Shown here one piece after another: positions 1 through 8,943 of a stretch of 64,000 nt of DNA. The position numbers and the translations under genes were made by a program. How positions within the stretch are numbered: the first letter of the stretch is position 1; the number at the start of each line of letters is the position of its first letter. Source of the DNA: an uncultured bacterium (GTDB lineage: Bacteria > Cyanobacteriota > Vampirovibrionia > Gastranaerophilales > Gastranaerophilaceae); the NCBI GenBank assembly GCA_949284715.1, contig CASDWH010000021.1, positions 1 to 64,000 on the forward strand, written 5' to 3'. The notes beneath the pieces are model-generated. The model did no database searches, was not told the origin of the DNA, and worked only from the letters and a program-made list of their open reading frames with translations.

Positions 1-409
1 CAAAATTAACCGTATTAAAGTCTATGATTTCGCCTTCAAAAAAGATGATATGAAAACCCCGCACGTCGGTGTTATTGCTCAGGAACTTCAAAAAATCTTC
101 CCTAACGCTGTTACTAAAGACGAAAACGGGTATCTGCAAATTAGACACGAAGATATGTTCTACGCTATGATTAACGCACTTAAAGAACTTGATAGCAAAA
201 TCAAGGCTCTGGCTGCACAATTAACAGAAAACATCAAGGTCGTAACATCCGACAGTGTTAAGATTAAAGACCTGACTCTCCGTGTTAATCAGCAGGACAA
301 AGAAATTAAGGCGCAAAAAACGATGTTAGAAAAACAGGATAAAGAGCTTAAGGCGCTAAAAAAAGAAATCGCTGAGCTTAAAAAAGTTATAAACAGATTA
401 TCACATTAA
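1..409 (+). CDS. C-terminal part of a protein with an S74-type chaperone/autoprocessing domain
   Basis: The gene enters from the left edge; its frame is open from base 2 and an internal ATG lies at 50. The visible 135 residues read like the end of an intramolecular chaperone (peptidase S74, endosialidase-type) domain: KVYDFAF, HVGVIAQEL, then a region like Y.A...A..ELD. A long lysine/glutamate-rich heptad coiled coil follows and runs to the stop. In known members this domain trimerises a fibre or adhesin and then cuts itself off. The catalytic Ser-Asp part and the fibre itself lie outside the window, so the full protein (phage tail fibre, adhesin or secreted filament) cannot be named. Confidence 0.7.
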   Translation, partial: KINRIKVYDFAFKKDDMKTPHVGVIAQELQKIFPNAVTKDENGYLQIRHEDMFYAMINALKELDSKIKALAAQLTENIKVVTSDSVKIKDLTLRVNQQDKEIKAQKTMLEKQDKELKALKKEIAELKKVINRLSH

Positions 410-456
410 AGTGAATTACCTAAAATATGGCAGATGTTATACACTCTGCTATATAG

Positions 457-485
457 CGGCTCCGATAAAGAGCCGTTTTTTTTTT
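457..485 (+). terminator. Rho-independent terminator of the S74-domain gene
   Basis: A 6-bp stem (CGGCTC/GAGCCG) with a 7-nt loop is followed directly by ten T residues, 47 bases after the stop codon of the upstream gene. Confidence 0.9.
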
Positions 486-711
486 GCATTGTGTATTATG
501 GCGGGAGTGGTAAGTAGAGGGACAAATAGAGAGAAGCGGCTTCTCGATGTATAAACAATTATAACAAATGGCTGTTCCACGGCCTTCACCAACCTATAAA
601 AAGAACATTGCTGTTGATTTCCAGCCCAACTATACATAAGGTGCAATAAATTGCACCCTACCATCCCCAAGTTGGGGCAAGGAGATGAATAATAATTTAA
701 AGCGGAGAAAA
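486..711. repeat. Gene-free gap with three small perfect palindromes
   Basis: No convincing gene lies between the terminator and the proS stop codon. The stretch holds three perfect inverted repeats: GAGAAGC/GCTTCTC at 531-545, GGTGCAAT/ATTGCACC at 640-657 and CCCCAA/TTGGGG at 665-677. The middle one, read on the minus strand (AGGGTGCAATTT...TGCACC), resembles a sequence at about 28700-28724. This may be a short dispersed intergenic repeat. Confidence 0.4.
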
Positions 712-2439
712 TCAAATAATCTCTTTTATCTTTTCAACAAGCAGTTCCACAGCCTGCGCCGGCTCAATTTTTACCGTTTCTTCAAGATTTCTGATTTTAA
801 ACTCAACAAGCCCCTCCGCTATTGATTTGCCTACTGTTATTCTATACGGGAACCCGATTAAATCGGCATCCTTAAACTTAACACCGGCACGCTCATCTCT
901 ATCATCTAAGACAACCTCAATTCCTTCTTTCAGAAGCGACTCATACATACTTTGTGCAACCTGCATTTGGGTTTCATCATTAATATTAACCGGAACAATT
1001 ACCACATGGTAAGGTGCTATTGCAACAGGCCACGTAATTCCGTGTTCATCATGGTGTGCTTCAACAGCAGCAGCAGCGGTTCTTGATATACCTATACCAT
1101 AGCAGCCCATAATAAATGGTTTATTTTTACCGTCAATATCTGTATAAACCGCATTCATCGGCTCGGAATACTTTGTACCAAGCTGGAATATATTACCAAC
1201 CTCTATTCCTCTTGTAACTTTCAACGGTTTGCCGCACTGCGGACAAAAATCCCCGGCTTCACAAAGTCTTATATCACAATATTCTTTTATTTCCGGAATA
1301 TCAGAAAGATTCGCGCCAACAAGATGTTTATCCGTTTGATTAATGCCAACAACGAAGTTTTTCATATCTTTAACAGTTTCATCCGCAACTATTTTAATAT
1401 CTCCAAGTCCGTTCGGCCCGATAAACCCGGCTACTGCATTAAATCCATGATTACTCATTATTTCTTCTATCTCGCCGGCCGCCGCAATTCTTATTTCGTT
1501 TGCCAATACAGCATTCATAAGCTTTGTTTCTTCTACCTGCCTGTCGGCTCTTATTAACGCCAGAACCGGTTTAGAATCCGCAATATACAAAACAGATTTA
1601 AGAATAACAGATGACGGAATATTTAAAAATTTTGACAACGCTTCTATTGAATGTGTTTCGGGCGTATCAACAACCTCTTTTTTAGTAAATCCTCCATCTG
1701 TCTGCACCTCCGGCAGTTTTGATACCGCATGATTTGAGTTTGCGGCATAATCACAGGACTCACAATAAAATACATCATTTTCACCGGCATCCGTATCTGT
1801 TATAACCATAAATTCATGACTTATTTTGCCGCCTATCGCACCGGAATCTGATTGTACCATTTTGGTTTCAAGTCCGCACCGTTCAAAAATACGTTTATAC
1901 GCCTGAGCCATATTTTGGTACTCTTTCATCAAATCTTCTTCGTTAGTCGCAAAGCTGTATGCATCCTTCATTATAAATTCACGGCCGCGGAGTAAACCAA
2001 AACGCGGTCTGATTTCATCCCTGAACTTGGATTGTATTTGATACAAATTAACAGGAAGCTGTTTATAGGATTTTAGTCCGTCGCGCGCTATTGATGTTAT
2101 AACCTCTTCGTGTGTCGGGCCAAGACACATGCCTCTGTCATGCCTGTCTTTTAAACGCATTAATTCCGCGCCGTAAACTCCCCATCTGCCTGATTCTTCC
2201 CACAACTCCTGCGGCTGCACAAACGGCATTAACAGCTCCTGCGCACCGGCTCTATCCATTTCTTCCCGTGTTATATTCTCTATCTTTTTTAACACTCTCC
2301 ACATCAGCGGCAAATAATTATACACACCGCTAGTTAATTTCCTTATATAACCGGCCCTTACAAGGAGTTTATGAGATACAACCTCCGCATCTGACGGGTT
2401 TTCTCTCAGTGTTTGAACAAATAATTTTGACATTTTCAT
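712..2439 (-). CDS. proS: Prolyl-tRNA synthetase
   Basis: This class II aminoacyl-tRNA synthetase charges tRNA-Pro with proline. At 575 residues it has the size of the bacterial type. Visible features are the N-terminal catalytic core with motif 2 region (FRDEIRPRFGLLRGREFIMKD), the GPTHEE substrate-binding signature near residue 107, and an inserted editing domain of roughly 170 residues in the middle that clears mis-charged Ala. Motif 3 (GCYGIGISR) is followed by an anticodon-binding domain near the C-terminus. An AGAGG Shine-Dalgarno-like sequence precedes the ATG at 2439; a second in-frame ATG lies two codons downstream. miaB lies upstream on the same strand, 66 bases away. Confidence 0.98.
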   Translation of the reverse strand: MKMSKLFVQTLRENPSDAEVVSHKLLVRAGYIRKLTSGVYNYLPLMWRVLKKIENITREEMDRAGAQELLMPFVQPQELWEESGRWGVYGAELMRLKDRHDRGMCLGPTHEEVITSIARDGLKSYKQLPVNLYQIQSKFRDEIRPRFGLLRGREFIMKDAYSFATNEEDLMKEYQNMAQAYKRIFERCGLETKMVQSDSGAIGGKISHEFMVITDTDAGENDVFYCESCDYAANSNHAVSKLPEVQTDGGFTKKEVVDTPETHSIEALSKFLNIPSSVILKSVLYIADSKPVLALIRADRQVEETKLMNAVLANEIRIAAAGEIEEIMSNHGFNAVAGFIGPNGLGDIKIVADETVKDMKNFVVGINQTDKHLVGANLSDIPEIKEYCDIRLCEAGDFCPQCGKPLKVTRGIEVGNIFQLGTKYSEPMNAVYTDIDGKNKPFIMGCYGIGISRTAAAAVEAHHDEHGITWPVAIAPYHVVIVPVNINDETQMQVAQSMYESLLKEGIEVVLDDRDERAGVKFKDADLIGFPYRITVGKSIAEGLVEFKIRNLEETVKIEPAQAVELLVEKIKEII

Positions 2440-2505
2440 AAGTCTTGAACCTCTTTAAAAAAAATCTTTATGCTTATAAATTGTAACACAAACAGCCCAT
2501 TCTGG

Positions 2506-3819
2506 TTAAACTACTTCACCTTCAAGATGCCATGTATGCGCATCGGTAATTTTTATATTAACAAATTCACCGGTCATATCTCTATCATAAGGTGCGTGAA
2601 CCATTTTGTTATTCCGCGACCTGCCTGATATTATTCCCCTGCCGTCTTTTTCATCAAATCTTTCAACAAGAACCTCCAGCACCTTCCCTACAAACTTCTT
2701 GTTAGAATTAAGGCAGCACTCCTGATTATGAGCATTTAAGCGCGCTAAACGTTCAGATTTAATATCCTCCGGGATAAATTTATCAACCCATTTTGCAGCA
2801 ACAGTTTTTTCTCTTGGAGAATATGCCGCAGTATTTGAATAATCAAGTTCAAACTCGCTCATTGCCTCCAGCGTATGCTGAAACTGCTCTTCACTCTCAC
2901 CGGGAAATCCGGCAATAAAATCACTTGTGATTGTTACATCAGGTATCTTATTTCTGATATTTGCACAAATTTTTCCGTACATTTCTTTATTATACCTGCG
3001 GTTCATCTTTTTTAACACTTCACTATCTCCTGACTGCATAGGAATATGAAAATACTCGCAGACTTTATCTAATTTTATAACCGTATCTATTAATTCGTCA
3101 GTAATATCTGTAGGATAAGATGTTACGAACCTTATTCTGAATTTGCCGGGCAGAGAGTTTAAACGCCGCAAAAGCTCAGAAAGATTAACCTCTTCACCGT
3201 TTTCGTCAACCGATTTGTAACTGTCAACATTCTGCCCCAAAAGCGTAATTTCCTTGAACCCTTCCTGTAACGCTTTTTTAGCTTCATTAATAACCGCCTC
3301 AGGTGTTCTTGAACGCTCTCTTCCTCTGGTATACGGCACTATACAGTACGTACAAAAATTATTGCACCCCTCCATTATCGGTATCCACGCATTTACACTT
3401 TTTGCACGCTTTATTTCCGTACGTTCACTGCAAGGTGTTTCATCACACGACACAATCCGTTCACCGTTCTCTATTCGTTTAATAAGTTCCGGCAGTTCAT
3501 ACAGCCTCTGTGTCCCTAAAACTAAATCAACATAAGGCGCCCGTCTGAATAAATCTTTCTGAACCTGTTGTGCTACACACCCGCAAAACGCAATCTTTAA
3601 ATCAGGTTTATTTTTCTTCCATTTTCCCCAAACCCCGATTGCACTATACGCCTTATCCTCAGACAGTTTTCGGATAGAACATGTGTTTATTATAAGTAAA
3701 TCCGCCTCCTTTGGATTCGGTGTTTCAATATACCCGAGATGCTCCAGCATCCCTAACATCCGTTCCGCATCCGATTTATTCATCTGGCATCCGAGTGTTT
3801 CTATATAAACCTTTTTCAT
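2506..3819 (-). CDS. miaB: tRNA-2-methylthio-N6-dimethylallyladenosine synthase MiaB
   Basis: This radical-SAM enzyme adds a methylthio group to i6A37 of tRNAs reading UNN codons. The N-terminal MTTase domain carries the auxiliary-cluster cysteines (GCQMN, NTCSIR, FCGCVAQ). The central radical-SAM domain has the CxxxCxxC motif (CNNFCTYC) with PYTRGRERSR after it, and a TRAM domain closes the protein. The length of 437 residues is standard. AAAGGGA lies just before the ATG. A paralogous methylthiotransferase, mtaB, is also in this window at about 51 kb; MiaB is distinguished here by the WGKWK..NP region and the GRERSR signature. Confidence 0.96.
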   Translation of the reverse strand: MKKVYIETLGCQMNKSDAERMLGMLEHLGYIETPNPKEADLLIINTCSIRKLSEDKAYSAIGVWGKWKKNKPDLKIAFCGCVAQQVQKDLFRRAPYVDLVLGTQRLYELPELIKRIENGERIVSCDETPCSERTEIKRAKSVNAWIPIMEGCNNFCTYCIVPYTRGRERSRTPEAVINEAKKALQEGFKEITLLGQNVDSYKSVDENGEEVNLSELLRRLNSLPGKFRIRFVTSYPTDITDELIDTVIKLDKVCEYFHIPMQSGDSEVLKKMNRRYNKEMYGKICANIRNKIPDVTITSDFIAGFPGESEEQFQHTLEAMSEFELDYSNTAAYSPREKTVAAKWVDKFIPEDIKSERLARLNAHNQECCLNSNKKFVGKVLEVLVERFDEKDGRGIISGRSRNNKMVHAPYDRDMTGEFVNIKITDAHTWHLEGEVV

Positions 3820-3845
3820 TTAATCCCTTTCATCATATTAAAAAA

Positions 3846-3919
3846 CGTGCTTGATGGGAGTCGAACCCATGACCTCAGGCTTCGGAGACCTACGCTCTAT
3901 CCTGCTGAGCTACAAGCAC
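3846..3919 (-). tRNA. tRNA-Arg (anticodon CCG)
   Basis: The 74-nt cloverleaf folds fully. The acceptor stem is GTGCTTG/CAAGCAC, the D stem GCTC/GAGC, the anticodon loop CTCCGAA, and the T arm ATGGG-TTCGACT-CCCAT with discriminator G. The anticodon CCG reads CGG arginine codons. CCA is not encoded: the bases after the discriminator are not CCA. It lies upstream of miaB on the same strand. Confidence 0.95.
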
Positions 3920-4131
3920 GCGTGTGGTTTGAGGTTTTAGTTAAAATCCGTTGTGCGGTATTTGTGCGGAGCTTTATATACATTATTTTAAAGTCCGCCG
4001 GCCTGCAAATTTCAGTCAATCTGCCTCAGCGCAATTGTAACACGTTCAGATTTCTAAGTCCAGTTGATATACTGACGCCCAATTAAATGTATAATAAATC
4101 TAGCGCTGTATACTAATATTATCAATTTATG

Positions 4132-4137
4132 TATAAT
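4132..4137 (+). promoter_or_regulatory. -10 box (TATAAT) of a likely leaderless promoter
   Basis: A perfect TATAAT sits 7 bases before the ATG of the TPR gene, which places the expected transcription start at or next to the A of the ATG. There is no Shine-Dalgarno sequence. Confidence 0.6.
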
Positions 4138-4144
4138 AACTATT

Positions 4145-4915
4145 ATGAAAAAGTTTATTTTGGTTTGTATATTTTTGTTATCCGGACTGGGGGTCTATGC
4201 AGGATTTATCGTAAGAAATGATATCCTCACTTGTAATCCGTACACGATGGAAAACGATTTTGCCCACTCGGTTGGAGAAGAAGGATTAAACGGCGGGCTG
4301 GAATTTTTAAACTCCTGCATCAACAAATACCCCGATGTACCTCAATTCTATAACAACCGTGCCAATATTTACAAAGTATTAAAAAATTATGATGCTGCTA
4401 TTGCTGACTATAATAAAGCTATTGAACTTGACGAAAACTATATCTCCCCCAAGCACGGTAAAATTACACTGGCACTCGTTCAAGGGAACTACAACGGACA
4501 GTTGGAAAAAATAAATGATTTAATAACCCAAAACCCTAACAGCTATATATTGTACAACACACGTGCGGTCATTAAATTTCACAACAATGACTTTCAAGGC
4601 GCTGTTGATGACCTGACAAAATGTTTATCTCTTAACACTGATTATAAAGAAGGCTACAAAACACGCGGTTACGCATATGCCGGGCTTAAAGATTACAACA
4701 ACTGCGTAAAAGATTTAACAACATATATCACTTATCAGGCAAATGATGCTGATGTTTGGTATCATAGAGCTTTATGCTACAGCCAGCTTCCCGATAAATC
4801 TTTTCAAATGCTGAGTGATTTAGTAATTGCTGCGAAATTATACCATTTCTACGGCGACCAGTATCAGTACGAAAAAATTAAAGAACTTCTTAACAGTGCG
4901 GGTTTTAAATACTAA
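4145..4915 (+). CDS. Tetratricopeptide-repeat protein with N-terminal signal/anchor
   Basis: The 256-residue protein has one hydrophobic N-terminal segment (about residues 3-22, positively charged start), so it is exported or anchored with its bulk outside the cytoplasm. After it come several TPR units. The clearest are at about residues 67-100 (YNNRANIYKVLKNYDAAIADYNKAIELD) and 135-170, with a further one around 170-200. TPR arrays mediate protein-protein contacts; no enzymatic motif is visible. It is monocistronic, with a leaderless-type promoter directly before the ATG. The specific partner is unknown. Confidence 0.8.
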   Translation: MKKFILVCIFLLSGLGVYAGFIVRNDILTCNPYTMENDFAHSVGEEGLNGGLEFLNSCINKYPDVPQFYNNRANIYKVLKNYDAAIADYNKAIELDENYISPKHGKITLALVQGNYNGQLEKINDLITQNPNSYILYNTRAVIKFHNNDFQGAVDDLTKCLSLNTDYKEGYKTRGYAYAGLKDYNNCVKDLTTYITYQANDADVWYHRALCYSQLPDKSFQMLSDLVIAAKLYHFYGDQYQYEKIKELLNSAGFKY

Positions 4916-5034
4916 AATATAATTTTATAATTTGTATTAATTTTTGTAACAATTGTAATCATACGGTTAAAAATAAGTCAATTTTTTCCTGTAAATATTC
5001 TTTTTATATTTGTAGGTAAAAGTAGGTTTATTTT

Positions 5035-7119
5035 ATGGTACAAGGTTATGGTTCATATTTAAATAAAAATGAGTATCTAAATACCGGATACATTAATAAT
5101 ACCGGTTTTGGAGCGGCAGCAGTTGCTCCTGTACCTTTACTTAAAAATGTAAATAAGAATAACAGCCTTCAAGGGCCGCAAGCAGATACTGTAGATATTC
5201 CGCAGCAGCAGGCGCCTATTACTGCCGGAGATGATATGTTTGGAAGCCTTAAATATACACTTCCGTTATGGTTCGTGTTAGGTAAAGGTGTAGACTTATA
5301 CAACAGACACTGTACCGGTGAATATAACAAATCGTTACCCGCAAAGCTTGCAAGATTCGGCGACAGAGTTTCTAATTCAAAAGTATTCAACAACTCTTAT
5401 GTACAAAAAGCAGAAAATTCTATAAGCAGAACTAAAAACAATATATTAAACAGGTTAAAAAGCAACTCTAACGTTGTAAGAACTCTTATGGAAAACTCCA
5501 CAAGACCTGAATGGGAATTTGCAAAATCTGCAATGTTTACTCAGGAACAGGAGCTTGCAAACGAGTTTAACACCCTGTTTGAAAGATATCTGAAAGGCGG
5601 CGGAAAAACTCCTGCACTCAGACACTTAATACCAAGCAAAGAAGAAAAAGCTTTTATAAAAAATATTTTAGGCCCCGGTGCTTCTGAAGTTGATAAAATA
5701 AATTGTTTACAATTAAGAAGAATTAATCCGCTAAAATATAATAACGCTCAGGCAATTAAAGCTGTATTATCCCAACGCGCGGCAGATCCGGACATAGTAA
5801 AAAATATTCTTTTAAAAGAAATGGGATGTGACGCGGCAACTTATGCAAAATACAAAGCAAATCCTGCTAAATACGTCAAAGAAATAAGAGAATTAGCCTT
5901 AAAAGCCGGTAAAGATATGAAAGTTTACCACGGCAATTACTCCATTATAGGGCCGATATTCAGACGCCAGTCTAATATGTCGCAAATCGGAAACAAATTA
6001 TTGAGTATTGCTAAAGGGGCAACTGATAGTGCGGGGAATGCTATTCCTCCTAAAACAGCTCTCGGCAGAGGCGTATCAAAAACGGTTCAGGGGCTTATGC
6101 GCGGTGTAACCTTCGGCGGCGGAAAACTCGGTCTGCTTATCTTTGTTGCTCCGGCACTCGTCGATATGTATCAGAATGCAAAAGAAGCACCCGATGACCA
6201 AAAAACCGGAACTGTTGTTTACGGACTTGCTGAAGCTCTTTCCTGGGTTGCAACTTTCCCTGCAAGTATGAGATTGATGCATAAAATCGGCGGACTCCGT
6301 TATCTTGGTATGACCGCAAACCAAACAGAACAATACCGTCAGGCATTAGAAAAATTTAAAGAAACAAACAAAGCAGGCGGATTTACAACAAAAGCTGATT
6401 TTAATAAAGCATGGGAAAAAGTAAATTCAATAAGAAAACCGACTACAAAACTTAACTGGTTTGAAAAAGGATTAAAAGGGCTTGGCACCCTCATTACACA
6501 AGACTTAGAAATGAAACCCGCCTGGAAAAATCCAAACCTTAAAGGTATCAAATCACTCGGCAATACTTTAAGAGGAAAGAAAATAGGCAACTTCTTCCGT
6601 CACGGAGCAGGTGCAGCAGGCAAGCTTGGTTTATTCTTCGGTATTATGGGGTATGTACTCACTCCGCTTATCACAAAACCGTTAGAATGGATTTTCGGTA
6701 AACCGTATGACAGGCATGAAGAAGCTGAAAAGAAAGCAGAAGAAACGGCAAAACAGCAAGCCTTGCAAGACGCAATGACACAACAGCAAGGAACATCACA
6801 GGAAGTAATTAACGCAATAGATAATTTTAACACCCGTATGGAAGAAGCAAAGGCCGCTCCTGCGGTAAGCGTTATTCCTCCGCGGGAACCTAAAGTATTT
6901 GTCAAATCGCAGGAAGCCGTTGCTAATGACAATACCAGATATATCCCCTCCCAGGAGTGCGGGATTCCAAAAGACAGCGACGAATTCAGAACTTACATGC
7001 CGGCACAATCTAACCAAATAGTACAGATGCAAGAAGAAGTTAAAGGGCTGGCTGATATAGAACAAAGAGCCGATGAAGCAGTAAAGCAGGCTTATACACT
7101 GCTCAGCCGCAGAATTTAA
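5035..7119 (+). CDS. Large lineage-specific protein of unknown function with two hydrophobic segments
   Basis: I do not recognise this 694-residue protein. It is basic and helical, starts with a Tyr/Asn/Gly-rich stretch, and has no signal peptide. Two glycine-rich hydrophobic segments are visible, at about residues 362-382 (GKLGLLIFVAPALVDMY) and 530-552 (GLFFGIMGYVLTPLI). The first is followed by a further hydrophobic stretch (GLAEALSWVATFPASM). After about residue 560 it becomes a charged Gln/Glu/Ala-rich coiled coil with a proline-rich linker. A membrane-associated or membrane-remodelling role is possible but unproven. It is preceded by a TTTTGTAACAATTG motif and only a weak ribosome-binding site, and it overlaps the convergent yjbQ-type gene by four bases. 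Confidence 0.7.
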   Translation: MVQGYGSYLNKNEYLNTGYINNTGFGAAAVAPVPLLKNVNKNNSLQGPQADTVDIPQQQAPITAGDDMFGSLKYTLPLWFVLGKGVDLYNRHCTGEYNKSLPAKLARFGDRVSNSKVFNNSYVQKAENSISRTKNNILNRLKSNSNVVRTLMENSTRPEWEFAKSAMFTQEQELANEFNTLFERYLKGGGKTPALRHLIPSKEEKAFIKNILGPGASEVDKINCLQLRRINPLKYNNAQAIKAVLSQRAADPDIVKNILLKEMGCDAATYAKYKANPAKYVKEIRELALKAGKDMKVYHGNYSIIGPIFRRQSNMSQIGNKLLSIAKGATDSAGNAIPPKTALGRGVSKTVQGLMRGVTFGGGKLGLLIFVAPALVDMYQNAKEAPDDQKTGTVVYGLAEALSWVATFPASMRLMHKIGGLRYLGMTANQTEQYRQALEKFKETNKAGGFTTKADFNKAWEKVNSIRKPTTKLNWFEKGLKGLGTLITQDLEMKPAWKNPNLKGIKSLGNTLRGKKIGNFFRHGAGAAGKLGLFFGIMGYVLTPLITKPLEWIFGKPYDRHEEAEKKAEETAKQQALQDAMTQQQGTSQEVINAIDNFNTRMEEAKAAPAVSVIPPREPKVFVKSQEAVANDNTRYIPSQECGIPKDSDEFRTYMPAQSNQIVQMQEEVKGLADIEQRADEAVKQAYTLLSRRI

Positions 7120-7532
7120 TATACAATCTGCAAACAAATATTCCTTAATCGCGGCTTATTATCAAAATCTATAAGAACAATCTGCTGCCATGTACCCAAA
7201 TTCAACGCGCCATTAACAAGCGGTACAAATACAGAATTTCCAATTAATGCTGCCCTGATATGTGCATATCCGTTCCCGTCGTGCCAAAGGTCATCATGGT
7301 GGTATGATTCTCCGGCCGGTGCAATTTTTTCAAAAACTTCATATAAATCTTTTACCAGCCCATCCTCATACTCTATAGTCGTTAATGCAGCAGTTGAACC
7401 TGCTATATGAACCGTTACCAGCGCATCCTTCAAAGAATGCCTGTAAACAGCATTCTGGACATTTTTTGTTATATCAATAATATCAGTATGGCCTTCTGTA
7501 TGAATTGTAAAATTCTCATTTATGATAGTCAT
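7116..7532 (-). CDS. yjbQ: YjbQ/UPF0047 family protein
   Basis: This 138-residue single-domain protein belongs to the UPF0047/YjbQ family, some members of which show weak thiamine-phosphate synthase activity in vitro; the true role is uncertain. Family signatures are present: HIAGSTAALTT, the GESYHHDDLWHDGNGYAHIRAALIG region with its conserved metal-binding His/Asp residues, and the C-terminal GTWQQIVLIDFD. AGAAGAGAAAA precedes the ATG. It is transcribed convergently with the large unknown gene, with the stop codons overlapping. Confidence 0.9.
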   Translation of the reverse strand: MTIINENFTIHTEGHTDIIDITKNVQNAVYRHSLKDALVTVHIAGSTAALTTIEYEDGLVKDLYEVFEKIAPAGESYHHDDLWHDGNGYAHIRAALIGNSVFVPLVNGALNLGTWQQIVLIDFDNKPRLRNICLQIVY

Positions 7533-7598
7533 TTTTCTCTTCTATACCCCTATTTCTTAATTCAATATGTTATAAAAAACAAAAAATAAACTCAACTA

Positions 7599-7607
7599 TG
7601 ATATAAT
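7599..7607 (+). promoter_or_regulatory. Extended -10 promoter (TGATATAAT), leaderless type
   Basis: TGA-TATAAT ends 6 bases before the ATG at 7614, so the predicted transcription start is the start codon. The intervening bases are all T, with no ribosome-binding site. Confidence 0.65.
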
Positions 7608-7613
7608 TTTTTT

Positions 7614-8261
7614 ATGGAAAAATGTATTATTTTTGATTTGGATGGAACCCTTTTATATACGCTTAAAGATTTGCAAATTGCAGTAAACAATGCGCTTAAA
7701 GAATTCAATTTCAAAGAGCGGACACTCGAGGAAATAAGAAATTTTGTAGGTAACGGCGTTGTACTTTTAATGGAACGTGCTATCCCGAACGGGCGGAATA
7801 ATCCGGATTTTACCGCCTGCCTGCAAGCGTTCTACAGAAATTACAGCAATAACGTCAACGAAAATACACGACCCTACGACGGAATATCTGAAACACTTGA
7901 CCTTCTTAAATCAAAAGAAATAAGACTTGCAGTAAACTCTAACAAATACGACGAAGCAGTGAAAGCTCTATGCAAAATATATTTTCCGCAAATAGAAATT
8001 GCACTAGGGGCAAGAGAAGGTATTGATACCAAACCTGCACCCGACGGCGTATATGATATTCTTAAATATTTTAATTCCGGCAAAGAAAATGCTTTCTTTA
8101 TAGGTGATTCCTCCGTAGATGTTCAGACCGCAAAAAATTCAGGACTAAAATCAATCGGTGTAACCTGGGGATACCGCTCAGAAGAAAGCCTTATAGAGGC
8201 AGGCGCTGATTTTATTGTCCACTCTCCCAAGGAAATTCCGGATATTATACTTAACCGATAA
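7614..8261 (+). CDS. HAD-superfamily phosphatase, phosphoglycolate phosphatase-like
   Basis: The 215-residue protein is a Gph/PGP-type haloacid-dehalogenase hydrolase. Motif I is DLDGT at residues 8-12 (nucleophile Asp8, acid Asp10), motif II is NSNKYD, the motif III lysine lies in DTKPAPDGV, and motif IV is GDSSVDVQTAKNSG. An alpha-helical cap fills residues 15-80. Such enzymes remove 2-phosphoglycolate formed during DNA repair or oxygenase side reactions. The family is promiscuous, so the substrate is not certain. Its end overlaps the convergent frameshifted gene by 11 bases. Confidence 0.85.
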   Translation: MEKCIIFDLDGTLLYTLKDLQIAVNNALKEFNFKERTLEEIRNFVGNGVVLLMERAIPNGRNNPDFTACLQAFYRNYSNNVNENTRPYDGISETLDLLKSKEIRLAVNSNKYDEAVKALCKIYFPQIEIALGAREGIDTKPAPDGVYDILKYFNSGKENAFFIGDSSVDVQTAKNSGLKSIGVTWGYRSEESLIEAGADFIVHSPKEIPDIILNR

Positions 8262-8828
8262 TATCATCTAAATCCGATAGCTCTACTTTATCAAAAACTT
8301 TGTTAAAAAGCTTTAAAGGAGGTTCATGCACAGATACACCGGTTATATTTGAATTTGATATAACCCATTCATCTTTAGAAGAAAAATATGCTACATCATT
8401 TGCCAAACTCCCACCTTTTAATTGGGAAAAAGGTATTTTATTTGTTCTAAAAAATTGAACAAACTTTTCAAACAAAGTATCACTATCCGGACTTTCTCTA
8501 AGATTTTTTTTCGCCCCAATTAAAACTCCCTGCAAATTTGTATTTGTAATATCAAGTTTTTGCTTAATAAAATCAGTAATTGATTTAAAGTTTGAATTTT
8601 GGGGATTAGTAGGACAAATGTGAATCAAAAGAACTTTCAATCCGTCAGTAATTCCGCAAATTGTGCAATCATAAACATCTCTTGTATACGCACTATCTGC
8701 CAGAACACTTTCTTTAATAGTCCACGGGTATTTTACGAATTTTCTGCCCCAAGAAGTGCTGTCATTTTATGAAATTCCTCCGGCGGAACAAATCGGAAGT
8801 TTGATTTGAATGAAATATTGTTTTCCAT
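8251..8828 (-). pseudogene. Frameshifted gene of unknown function
   Basis: Two reading frames join into one plausible protein. From the ATG at 8828 comes MENNISFKSNFRFVPPEEFHK. A single-base deletion in the A-run at 8765-8768 (AAAA on the minus strand) then stops this frame. Adding one A continues as NDSTSWGRKFVKYPWTIKES and onward through ...TDGLKVLLIHICPTN to the stop at 8251, giving about 193 residues. The downstream part alone would have to start at a TTG at 8640. I recognise no domain. A real mutation, a sequencing error and programmed slippage are all possible; there is no sign of transfer. Confidence 0.65.
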
Positions 8829-8943
8829 ACTGTCTATAAAACATGTGAAGATAAAAAATTGCCTATTTAATATTGTCTTGACATTAAAACGATTTGTATA
8901 ACAATAGATATTGCAAGTATATTAGAGCTTCCGATTTATAAAT

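Noticed and set aside
449-715. An 88-codon ORF on the minus strand
   Set aside because: It crosses the terminator of the S74-domain gene and three palindromes, has no ribosome-binding site, and overlaps the proS end. Its composition looks like translated non-coding repeat.
3847-4086. ORF over the tRNA-Arg
   Set aside because: It reads through the tRNA on the opposite strand and is a chance frame.
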